Shown: piece after piece, positions 8,042 to 14,515 of the stretch | Layout of the letters: each line of letters opens with the position of its first letter | Position numbering within the stretch: position 1 is the stretch's first letter | Source: CAYVZU01 sp964455935 | GTDB lineage: Bacteria; Fibrobacterota; CAYVZU01 | Direction: 5' to 3' | Length of the DNA stretch: 14,732 nucleotides | NCBI GenBank assembly: GCA_964455935.1 | Contig: CAYVZU010000101.1 | Coordinates: forward strand, 1 to 14,732 | Translations under genes and position numbers: made by a program | Notes under the pieces: model-generated | Told to the model about the DNA's origin: nothing | What the model saw: the letters and a program-made list of their open reading frames with translations, nothing else | Databases searched by the model: none

Positions 8042-8214
8042 ATTATCCCAAAAACCGCAATTGGGCATGGATGAGAGTGCCAAGGTCTTGCCTGCAAAAG
8101 GCTTGAAAAAAGCGCAAGGCGTACCCGATGTGGTACGTCGAGCATTTTTGAAAGTCTTTGGCAGGCAAGAGATTGGTGCTATTCGCCATGATCAATTGCG
8201 GTTTTTGGGATTAT
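8042..8214. repeat. Long near-perfect hairpin element flanked by ATTAT direct repeats (MITE-like)
   Basis: ATCCCAAAAACCGCAATTG (8045-8063) is the exact reverse complement of 8193-8211. Inside, pairing continues almost to the centre: TCTTGCCTGC (8086-8095) with GCAGGCAAGA (8161-8170), then CGTACC (8120-8125) with GGTACG (8132-8137) around a CGATGT loop. The whole element is therefore one imperfect palindrome of about 165 bp. ATTAT occurs at both edges (8042-8046 and 8210-8214), as a 5-bp target duplication would. It holds no gene. It fills the gap between two divergent genes and ends 10 bases before the rarA start. Confidence 0.8.
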
Positions 8215-8224
8215 ATTTCATTCA

Positions 8225-9577
8225 ATGGACGAAGACCTTTTTGAATCCGCCGGTCACATCCGGCAGAATGCCCCGTTGGCCGACCGGATCCGGCCAAGGA
8301 CCCTGGACGAAATTGTGGGCCAGGACCATATTCTGGGCCCAAACTCCCTGTTACGCAGAGCCATTGAAAAGGACGAGCTGCGCTCCATCATTCTCTGGGG
8401 GCCGCCGGGAACCGGCAAAACCACGCTGGCCCAGGTGGTGGCCCAGGTCACGCACTCCAATTTCGTTGCGTTTAGCGCCGTGCTCTCGGGAATCAAGGAA
8501 ATCCGTCAGATCGTGGAAGAGGCACGGGAAACCCTGCGGCATTACGGGAAAAAGACCATCCTGTTTGTGGACGAGATTCATCGATTCAACAAAGGCCAGC
8601 AAGACGCCTTCCTGCCTCACGTAGAAAGCGGGACCATTATCCTGATCGGCGCCACGACCGAAAATCCGTCTTTCGAAATCAACGCGGCTCTCCTGTCGCG
8701 CTCGCGCGTTTTCGTGCTCCAGCCACTGAAGGAAGCGGATCTGCGTAAAATCGCGGAACGCGCCTTGCTCCATTGCGAAGGGCTTGGACCGTATCATGTG
8801 GAAATGGACGAGGCGGCCCTAGAGGCCCTGGTTCAGAGCAGTCACGGCGATGCGCGCGTCTGCCTGAATATCCTGGAAATGGCTTCCTTATCGACCGAAC
8901 TTTCGGCCGATGGAAAGCGCCACGTGAATGTGCAAGCCATCGAGGAGGCGGCACAGAAAAAGGCCCTTCTCTATGACAAAGCCGGAGAAGAGCACTATAA
9001 CGTAATTTCGGCCCTGCACAAAAGCATCCGGGGCAGCGATCCGCAGGCGGCCCTGTATTGGCTGTACCGGATGCTGGACGCCGGCGAGGATCCTTTGTTT
9101 GTCGCGCGCAGGCTGGTTCGAGCCGCTTCGGAGGACATTGGCAACGCGGATCCGCAGGCCTTGCAGTTGGCCATTGCCGCCAAAGAGGCCTATCATTTTC
9201 TGGGCACGCCTGAAGGGGAATTGGCTCTGGCCCAGACAGCGGTCTATCTGGCCACGGCGCCCAAGAGCAACGCAGTTTACACAGCCCAGGCCGACATCCG
9301 CAAGGACATTGAGCGGCATGGCGCTCTGCCGGTGCCCCTGCACATTCGCAACGCTCCTACCCGCTTGATGAAAGAATTGGGCTACGCAAAAGGCTATCAA
9401 TACGACCACGGATCCGCCGACGCGTTCTCCGGCCAGGAACACCTGCCAGACGAACTGGCGGGCCGCAAATACTACGAACCGCGTCCCTGGGGATTCGAAC
9501 GGGAAATTCAGAAGCGGATGGAATACTGGGAAAAGAAGCGCAAAGAAAAGCAGTCCGGCAATCCGCCCCCGCCGTGA
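8225..9577 (+). CDS. rarA: Replication-associated recombination protein A (RarA/MgsA, AAA+ ATPase)
   Basis: A clamp-loader-like AAA+ ATPase that works at stalled replication forks and gaps with SSB and RecA. The 450 residues include RPRTLDEIVGQDHILG (23-38), Walker A GPPGTGKT (59-66), Walker B ILFVDEI (112-118), the family-typical HRFNKGQQDAFLPHVE (119-134), sensor 1 GATTENPSF (142-150) and the arginine-finger region LLSRSRV (156-162). The C-terminal tetramerisation part includes YDKAGEEHYNVISALHKSIRGSDPQAALYW and the YKYPHD-like GYQYDH. The ATG at 8225 lacks a clear ribosome-binding site. The upstream bases belong to, or just follow, the right arm of the long hairpin element, which may have displaced the original leader. 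Confidence 0.96.
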   Translation: MDEDLFESAGHIRQNAPLADRIRPRTLDEIVGQDHILGPNSLLRRAIEKDELRSIILWGPPGTGKTTLAQVVAQVTHSNFVAFSAVLSGIKEIRQIVEEARETLRHYGKKTILFVDEIHRFNKGQQDAFLPHVESGTIILIGATTENPSFEINAALLSRSRVFVLQPLKEADLRKIAERALLHCEGLGPYHVEMDEAALEALVQSSHGDARVCLNILEMASLSTELSADGKRHVNVQAIEEAAQKKALLYDKAGEEHYNVISALHKSIRGSDPQAALYWLYRMLDAGEDPLFVARRLVRAASEDIGNADPQALQLAIAAKEAYHFLGTPEGELALAQTAVYLATAPKSNAVYTAQADIRKDIERHGALPVPLHIRNAPTRLMKELGYAKGYQYDHGSADAFSGQEHLPDELAGRKYYEPRPWGFEREIQKRMEYWEKKRKEKQSGNPPPP

Positions 9578-9751
9578 CCATCATCTGGTAGTTGCAGTTG
9601 GCGTATCCAAAAACCAAATCCCGAGCTCGCCAATACTTCGCGCTGCATAAGCGACTTTAGATCAAGATCTGTCCGCCAGGTCCACCCGCTATAATTTGCC
9701 AAACGTGGTGGCGTATTGAGGCGAACGGAGCGCCGACCAGCGTAGTGCCCG

Positions 9752-9771
9752 GCTTGCTTCCGAGGACAAGC
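9752..9771. repeat. Small hairpin downstream of rarA
   Basis: GCTTG (9752-9756) pairs with CAAGC (9767-9771), with TCC/GGA pairing inside. It lies in the 9578-9821 gap between the convergent rarA and the jelly-roll gene. The gap shows no gene and no T-rich terminator, so this is a weak candidate for transcript ending. Confidence 0.25.
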
Positions 9772-9815
9772 GACGACGGTGGCCCATTGCCCCATGCTCG
9801 CGCGGCTCCCCCTGG

Positions 9816-9836
9816 GCCCTTCTATGGGAGAAGGGC
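9816..9836. repeat. Hairpin covering the stop codon of the jelly-roll gene
   Basis: GCCCTTCT (9816-9823) and AGAAGGGC (9829-9836) form an 8-bp stem with loop ATGGG, and the TAG stop (9824-9822) lies in the stem and loop. The core CCCTTNNATGGGAGA also occurs in the 735-758 hairpin near the tRNA. The two may be copies of one degenerate repeat family. No T-run follows. Confidence 0.4.
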
Positions 9837-10802
9837 GATTGTCCCTGCGGGGGCCGTTCCAAGAATGATTGTACGATGCATGTAGGGTCGCAGAGCAATC
9901 TTCGCAACGTAGCATCCGACGACCAACGGCGAAGCATGCGACAAGCTCGAAGCGGGAATCGTTCTGCCAAGAGGATCGAACACGCTCGTCTTGCCGGAAC
10001 CCACGGCCCGGCGGCTTGCCATCGGAATGGAGATGGTGGCGTTGCCAACCGGACCGATCATGCGGTTGCCCTTGGAATCCGTAGCAAGCGGTTGGCTGGT
10101 TGTATACATGAAATCGTCCACATAGCTCACCTGGGCTTGGGGAGGATTTCCGTTCCAGTAGGTGAAGACATAGGAGAAATCGGCATAGTCCGTGGAAGTG
10201 CCCAGTGTTCTAGTGATCTTATCTTCTTTGATCAGCACTCCATTTTTCCAGATCCGGAATATCGGCTGAGTCGTAGACAGCTTCACATACATCTCAAGGC
10301 ACTGCCATTTGTCAATATCATACGAGGTTGTCGACGAGTAGTCCTGGTAATTTCCAGGTTCATTGCTCATTTGAATCTTCCCCGCTGCATCAGCGTAAAT
10401 GGACAGGTATCCCACATTCGTTCCGCCGCTATTGGCAATATGCGCTCCTCGGAAAATCTTGACCACAGGACTACAGCTCCAGGACCAGGGCGATTTGAAG
10501 TAGAAATATCCGCGGGCCCAAATCTCGCCGCTGTTCCCCACATGTGTCGGGAAGGGCTGATATCCTCCTGGTGTCACGGAAGGGCTGAAGGATGCTTTGG
10601 CTGATTTGGCTCCGGAGTTTGCCGGCGTGTTTGAGTAAACAAAATCGGCGGAAAAGCCGGAAGTCTCGTTTACTTTCTGTCCAATCGAGCCTTTCTCGAA
10701 ATCAGCGGTCATCGTCCAAGCCAGCACTTTGTCACAGCCAAGCAGACAAATGCCGATCATCCATGCACGGGCAAGGAGATTGACGGCAGCAGATATTCTC
10801 AT
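9822..10802 (-). CDS. Secreted ConA-like jelly-roll protein (possible polysaccharide lyase or binding protein), shorter paralogue
   Basis: A 326-residue exported protein from the chosen start. The N terminus MRISAAVNLLARAWMIGICL is a signal sequence. Alignment with the neighbour at 10949-12325 suggests cleavage after VLA (26-28), giving mature WTMTADFEKG. A lipobox-like LLGC (20-23) is an alternative. The body (about 29-240) is a single beta-rich domain: IWARGYFYF (94-102), YLSIYAD, KWQCLEMYVKL (165-175), IFRIWKNGVLIKED (181-194) and SYVDDF. The order resembles laminarin/heparin-lyase-type jelly rolls. A short tail, SVFDPLGRT to GCYVAK, resembles sorting tails. The last residues GTAPAGTIALLP come from a hairpin repeat. 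The ATG at 10802 is preferred over an upstream in-frame ATG (10973). It has GGAGG at eight bases and places the signal peptide first, while the longer start would overlap the upstream gene. Substrate unknown. Confidence 0.75.
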   Translation of the reverse strand: MRISAAVNLLARAWMIGICLLGCDKVLAWTMTADFEKGSIGQKVNETSGFSADFVYSNTPANSGAKSAKASFSPSVTPGGYQPFPTHVGNSGEIWARGYFYFKSPWSWSCSPVVKIFRGAHIANSGGTNVGYLSIYADAAGKIQMSNEPGNYQDYSSTTSYDIDKWQCLEMYVKLSTTQPIFRIWKNGVLIKEDKITRTLGTSTDYADFSYVFTYWNGNPPQAQVSYVDDFMYTTSQPLATDSKGNRMIGPVGNATISIPMASRRAVGSGKTSVFDPLGRTIPASSLSHASPLVVGCYVAKIALRPYMHRTIILGTAPAGTIALLP

Positions 10803-10810
10803 GAATGGCC

Positions 10811-10815
10811 CCTCC
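10811..10815 (-). promoter_or_regulatory. Ribosome-binding site that fixes the 10802 start
   Basis: GGAGG on the reverse strand lies eight bases before the ATG at 10802-10800. It sits inside the longer in-frame reading frame and argues for initiation directly before the signal peptide. Confidence 0.7.
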
Positions 10816-10948
10816 GTTTCATCGGTTGACGACTTCAATGGCATGGTCTGGTTTTCGTCTCGACGTAGCTCTTCATATTTGCCGAACCCGCCTTCCCCAG
10901 GTTGTCGCAACTGCTCGAGAAGAATCCGAGTATGGGGGAGCGTATGGA

Positions 10949-12325
10949 TCATCGCACTACCGTAAATTTGCACATTGCCTTCCGAATCCCGTTTGACAGT
11001 TGGGCAAAATAGGTTCCGTTTTCCATTTTCGGTTCTTCATTCAAACGCCACAGCACCCGCTGCCCGGGATGAAAGTTTCTAGAATAGTGCAATAATCTCT
11101 GGCCTTTGGTGTCGTAGATTGAGAGATTGTGCACCCCGATTCTGTCGGTGAATACTGCAAATTGTAAGGCGTTGGAGATTGCGTTTTCTGCTGATAAGCT
11201 CATGCCAGAACTGCGTGCCTTGTTCATGCGATCGATGGCACTGGGTGAGGATATCGCTATGCTGGCCGTACCGCGCTTGCCGCCAGAAGATGCGGTAACC
11301 GTGTATGGACCTCCACTGCTGTTGAGCGCTGTAAATTGGCCCGACGCGCTGATCACGCCTCCGCCGCTTGCGGTCCAACTAAACACGGGTTGCACGGTCA
11401 TGGCAGCGCCGCTCTGGTCCCTAGCCGTCGCCGTGAACTGCTGACTGCCGCCCTGACGTATTGCTGCAACTGAAGGAGCCACGCTAATGCTGGTGAAAAT
11501 TTGCATAGGGCTTTTCGAGATAGGGCCGATCATACGATTTCCCTTGACATCAACCTGTGAAGGGGTAACATCGGTAAGGATTATGTCGTCTACGTATGCA
11601 TACTGATTTTGCGGAGAGCCGTCATTCCAGTTGGAGAATATCAGGTAATTGGCGTCAGTGGACCCTCCGGGTGGCAATGTTGCATGAGTAGCATCTTCTT
11701 TGATCAGAACACCATCTTTCCAAATCCTAAAAATAGGATTGGTCGATGATAGTTTTATATACATCTCCATACATTGCCACCTGCCTACGTCCCAATTGAC
11801 ACCGAAACCTGTCTGCTCATCCGAGATCTCATTCGACAGTAGAATTTGACCAGAATTTTCGGCAAAAATCGAAAGATGATTAAATGTGGTACTGATTCGC
11901 ATCATTTTAATAACATCCCAACCCTTGCCTGCGGCATTTCCCCAACTCCAGCCCGCCGGGAAATAGAAATACGCCCTGAACCAAACTTCATGACCTTCGC
12001 CAAAGCCCGCACCGCTCCCATAGGCGCCGGTTGTGCCATCGAAGCCCCTAGGGAAATACATCCGGCAGCTTTTTGAACCAGTATTGGCCATGGCGTTGGA
12101 AAAGATGGCGTAATTCACATCCGCAAAATCAAATCCAGTGGAGCCTTTAGCGGCGCTCCCTATTGTGCCGCTTTCGAAAGTGGACGAAACAGTCCACGCG
12201 AACGCCTGCCCCGTGGCAAAGAGCATCATTGCCAATAATACATTGAGCACGCTCACCAGACAGATGGAACCGGAAAAATGCATCGGGTCAAACCACGTCT
12301 TTATTGACATGCTTGGGGTTTTCAT
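10949..12325 (-). CDS. Secreted jelly-roll protein with bacterial Ig-like domain and FlgD-Ig/T9SS-like tail, longer paralogue
   Basis: About 458 residues. The signal peptide spans 1-43 (hydrophobic 21-37, cleavage after AFA). The jelly-roll domain (44-265) matches its downstream neighbour segment by segment: FESGTIG, VWFRAYFYF (113-121), HLSIFAE, RWQCMEMYIKL (181-191), IFRIWKDGVLIKED (197-210), YVDDIILTD and DVKGNRMIGP. Next comes a BIG2-like domain (about 278-358, VAPSVAAIRQGGSQQFTATA to YTVTASSGGKRGTASI). The last ~70 residues (SIYDTKGQRLL, W in VLWRLNEE, NGTYFAQL, KFTVVR) fit FlgD-Ig or type IX sorting tails. GGAGG lies seven bases before the ATG. The gene ends 146 bases before its paralogue, probably in one transcript. 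A carbohydrate role is inferred from the fold and the glycosidase neighbours; no catalytic residues can be assigned. Confidence 0.8.
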   Translation of the reverse strand: MKTPSMSIKTWFDPMHFSGSICLVSVLNVLLAMMLFATGQAFAWTVSSTFESGTIGSAAKGSTGFDFADVNYAIFSNAMANTGSKSCRMYFPRGFDGTTGAYGSGAGFGEGHEVWFRAYFYFPAGWSWGNAAGKGWDVIKMMRISTTFNHLSIFAENSGQILLSNEISDEQTGFGVNWDVGRWQCMEMYIKLSSTNPIFRIWKDGVLIKEDATHATLPPGGSTDANYLIFSNWNDGSPQNQYAYVDDIILTDVTPSQVDVKGNRMIGPISKSPMQIFTSISVAPSVAAIRQGGSQQFTATARDQSGAAMTVQPVFSWTASGGGVISASGQFTALNSSGGPYTVTASSGGKRGTASIAISSPSAIDRMNKARSSGMSLSAENAISNALQFAVFTDRIGVHNLSIYDTKGQRLLHYSRNFHPGQRVLWRLNEEPKMENGTYFAQLSNGIRKAMCKFTVVR

Positions 12326-12332
12326 TGTTCCG

Positions 12333-12337
12333 CCTCC
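12333..12337 (-). promoter_or_regulatory. Ribosome-binding site of the longer jelly-roll gene
   Basis: GGAGG on the reverse strand, seven bases before the ATG at 12325-12323. It confirms that start although the signal peptide is preceded by a long N-region. Confidence 0.7.
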
Positions 12338-12366
12338 AATAATTAGTTAGCTTAAGCATTTAACTT

Positions 12367-12395
12367 ATTGTACATTCAATGTTGCTGCGAAAAAA
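12367..12395 (-). promoter_or_regulatory. Possible promoter of the jelly-roll gene pair
   Basis: On the reverse strand TACAAT (12372-12367) is a good -10 box about 42 bases before the start codon. At 17 bases further upstream there is only a T-run (12395-12390), a poor -35 box. The region is strongly AT-rich compared with the flanking genes. Expression may depend on an activator. Confidence 0.3.
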
Positions 12396-12452
12396 TATAG
12401 AGAAGAAAGGCACAGAAGACGCATCGTTTTCTATTTTCAATATATCTGTTTT

Positions 12453-12768
12453 CTACTTTACCTGGGCGACAAAATGACAAGAGGTCAGGACAAAATTAAG
12501 CCCGGCATTGAAAAACGAATCGCCCTGACGCACGGTGCGCTCCAGCGCGCTAAACCCAAAGTCCCTCAAAAGCGAAATCTCTGATCATGAATGTGGTGCC
12601 CAAGCTCCCCAGGGAGAATCCGCTGCTGTTTGCAAAGGTGGTCGGGCGCAACTTCGAGAGCTGCGCTTTTACACTCTCGCCTGTTATCGCTTTGAATGCA
12701 AAGTTGCTGACCTCATAAAGCCCATGGCCTTGCCTACAATCTCCGATAATGCGTTTGTTTTCATTAAG
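12453..12768 (-). pseudogene. Possible decayed reading frame in the divergent intergenic region
   Basis: Reading the reverse strand from just after a TAA (12771-12769), one frame stays open for 72 codons to a TAG at 12552-12550 and contains GLYEVSNFAFKAITGESVKA and GTTFMIRDFAFEGLWV. The neighbouring frame then continues from 12551 to a TAG at 12455-12453 as SALERTVRQGDSFFNAGLNF. The two parts together look protein-like and joined by a frameshift. There is no good start codon or ribosome-binding site, and I do not recognise the family. The plus strand also has a 79-codon open frame over the same bases (12535-12774), so this may be a noncoding repeat that happens to be open. Confidence 0.25.
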
Positions 12769-12822
12769 TTATAAGGGTCCTTGCAGCCCTAAATAGTTAA
12801 AAACGCAACATAAGTCCATTGA

Positions 12823-12835
12823 TTGCATAATGCAA
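12823..12835. promoter_or_regulatory. 13-bp palindrome upstream of the GH39-like gene
   Basis: TTGCAT-A-ATGCAA is a perfect inverted repeat about 80 bases before the start of the glycosidase gene. The surroundings are AT-rich. A dimeric regulator site is possible; it does not match the CcpA/LacI-type site before the GH26 gene. Confidence 0.3.
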
Positions 12836-12902
12836 CTGAACCATTTGCCTGCCTATTTTATAACAAATAATGAAGAAGCAAAGCGAATTCTCCAAGAGGC
12901 CA

Positions 12903-12908
12903 AGGAGG
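12903..12908 (+). promoter_or_regulatory. Ribosome-binding site that fixes the 12914 start
   Basis: AGGAGG lies five bases before ATG 12914, the codon that directly begins the signal peptide. It is inside the longer in-frame frame that would start at 12830, and the upstream 28 codons have no secretion-signal character. Confidence 0.8.
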
Positions 12909-12913
12909 ACAAA

Positions 12914-14392
12914 ATGGGAATCGGAGCCATCCTTGGCGCCAGCATGGCGCTCCTAATGTTGCCCGCGTTGAGCACCCAAGCCCAGATCACATATGAGGTC
13001 AGCGCAACGGACGGCAAAGGGGTCTTTCGGCACCCGTTTATTGTCGCAAGCTCCTGGACTCCGTCAAGCGTGAGTCCGACCTTTAAAAGTCAAAATCCTT
13101 TTATCGAATACTATCAATTCTTCAATGCGTTCGGATCGAATCCCACCCGCACGCAAGATGAACTCTATAATGAAGATGCAAGCGGAAATCCCGTGTATTC
13201 TTTCGACCGCCTGGCAACCCGCATCAGCACCGTGCTCGCGGCAGGGCTCAAGCCCTATCTTGCACTGGGAAGCTGCCCCGTCAAGCTGGCCAGCAATCCC
13301 TCGGCGGTCTCGGTGGAGTATGGCACAATGACCTGCAAACCATCGAACTATGCGAAGTACAAAGCCTTCGTAACCGCGTTCTTCAACGATTTGAACAGCC
13401 GATACGGAGCTGCCGCGGTAGCAAGCTGGCGCTTTCGGTTTATGACGGAGCCGGACAATCCCGCATGGTGGACCGACACGCAGGACGAGTGGTTCCGTTT
13501 CTACGACTACACGGTTTCGGGCGCGCGGGCGGCGAACCCAAACGTGAGGATCGCGCCGGCCAACTGGATGACTATCACACCGGCCGTCCTCCGCGCCTAT
13601 GCGCAGCATATCCACAGCGGCGCGTTCGCCGTGCCCGGGGAAACATCCTATGTTCCTCCCCGACTTACCCTGTCATTCTACAGCCCGGAAAAACCAAACC
13701 AGCAAAGCGACGGGCCCTATCTCATTGGAAACATCTACAAGTCCATTGGCGCCACGCTGTCACCATATCCGGAATTCGCCAACGTTCCGTGGGGCATTGA
13801 CGAAGGGTTCATTCTAACGGATGAGAATAATAAGGTCGTTCTCAGTCGCATCATCCCCAATGAATGGGGTGCCGCGCACTTTGCGGGCCTTGCCCAAATG
13901 CTGATCGACCGGAACTTCGATCATGCTGCTCTATGGGATCTTAGGGTCCAACCCATGCGCGTAGTGCTCAATGAGCTCGAGAAGATGGACGGAATGACGA
14001 AGCTGGGCATCGCGCTCGATTCGGCGAAGACGACCCCGCTTTCGCCTGGACACCACTGCAGCGCGCTGGCGGCAAAGAATGCCTCGAGTATTCGAATTAT
14101 GCTAAGCCACTACAGCTACCTTCTTAACGATACAAGCACCGGGCAGTACAACGTAATTATTGCCAATCTGGCCCCGGGCACAACGTACAACATCCAGCAT
14201 CTGCGTATCGATCACGCCCACCTTCCCTCCACAAATATGGATATGGGCACCTTCTCCTCTACTGCCGATGCGGCCGGGACAGTCCGAATCGTGGTAACAA
14301 TGCCGGCGAGCAGTGTGTCTTTCCTCGAATTATCGCCCCTGAACACGGGAGTTCACATAAGGCCGGACGGTGGACGGCGACCATCTCATTAA
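12914..14392 (+). CDS. Secreted glycoside hydrolase, GH39-like (clan GH-A fold)
   Basis: A 492-residue exported protein. The signal peptide is MGIGAILGASMALLMLPALS, with cleavage after TQA (21-23). The central region has the order of a clan GH-A (beta/alpha)8 hydrolase. LKPYLALGS (112-120) is a barrel strand. WRFRFMTEPDNPAWW (172-186) carries a likely acid/base E179 in TEPD (NEPD in most relatives). ANPNVRIAPANWM (207-219), LTLSFYSPEK (251-260) and WGIDEGFI (293-300) follow, with likely nucleophile E297. A C-terminal beta-sandwich (about 385-475) follows, as in GH39 enzymes. Family assignment rests on this layout and is tentative; related GH5/GH-A families are possible. The upstream in-frame ATG (12830) is rejected because the AGGAGG site and the signal peptide both point to 12914. 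It is codirectional with the GH26 gene 123 bases downstream. Confidence 0.75.
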   Translation: MGIGAILGASMALLMLPALSTQAQITYEVSATDGKGVFRHPFIVASSWTPSSVSPTFKSQNPFIEYYQFFNAFGSNPTRTQDELYNEDASGNPVYSFDRLATRISTVLAAGLKPYLALGSCPVKLASNPSAVSVEYGTMTCKPSNYAKYKAFVTAFFNDLNSRYGAAAVASWRFRFMTEPDNPAWWTDTQDEWFRFYDYTVSGARAANPNVRIAPANWMTITPAVLRAYAQHIHSGAFAVPGETSYVPPRLTLSFYSPEKPNQQSDGPYLIGNIYKSIGATLSPYPEFANVPWGIDEGFILTDENNKVVLSRIIPNEWGAAHFAGLAQMLIDRNFDHAALWDLRVQPMRVVLNELEKMDGMTKLGIALDSAKTTPLSPGHHCSALAAKNASSIRIMLSHYSYLLNDTSTGQYNVIIANLAPGTTYNIQHLRIDHAHLPSTNMDMGTFSSTADAAGTVRIVVTMPASSVSFLELSPLNTGVHIRPDGGRRPSH

Positions 14393-14425
14393 GGCAGATC
14401 GTTTGCCGCCTAGCAAAGTAGTGAA

Positions 14426-14456
14426 TTGCAATGACGCATGCCGGGTCCCTTGTAAT
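14426..14456 (+). promoter_or_regulatory. Possible promoter of the GH26 gene
   Basis: TTGCAA (14426-14431) and TGTAAT (14451-14456) are 19 bases apart, slightly long for sigma70. If used, the transcript would start near 14463 and the palindromic operator at 14483 would lie just downstream, a common repressor position. Confidence 0.22.
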
Positions 14457-14482
14457 GCACACCAAATGTGAAATCGGTTAAG

Positions 14483-14502
14483 TTCTGAAAACGTTCTCAG
14501 AA
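14483..14502. promoter_or_regulatory. LacI/CcpA-type operator palindrome before the GH26 gene
   Basis: TTCTGAAAACGTTCTCAGAA is symmetric at all but one pair of positions (9 of 10 pairs match) about a central CG. Its core TGAAAACGTTCTCA fits the catabolite-responsive consensus TGWAANCGNTNWCA at every defined base. It ends 13 bases before the ATG of the GH26 gene, overlapping the region just upstream of the ribosome-binding site. LacI-family regulators of sugar genes bind such sites. The regulator gene is not in the window. Confidence 0.6.
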
Positions 14503-14515
14503 AGGAAATGTATCT

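Noticed and set aside
9508..9915. Long reverse-strand open frame over the rarA end and the following gap
   Set aside because: It overlaps the conserved rarA C terminus and the jelly-roll tail, has no ribosome-binding site and shows no recognisable domain.
10803..10973. N-terminal extension of the shorter jelly-roll protein to an ATG at 10973
   Set aside because: It would put 57 non-hydrophobic residues before the signal peptide and overlap the upstream gene, while a GGAGG site supports 10802.
12535..12774. 79-codon forward open frame as a real gene
   Set aside because: No ribosome-binding site and no recognised motif; the opposite strand reads at least as protein-like, so neither is called as an intact gene.
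12830..12913. N-terminal extension of the GH39-like protein to ATG 12830
   Set aside because: The strong AGGAGG and the signal peptide both begin at 12914; the extra residues would hide the secretion signal.
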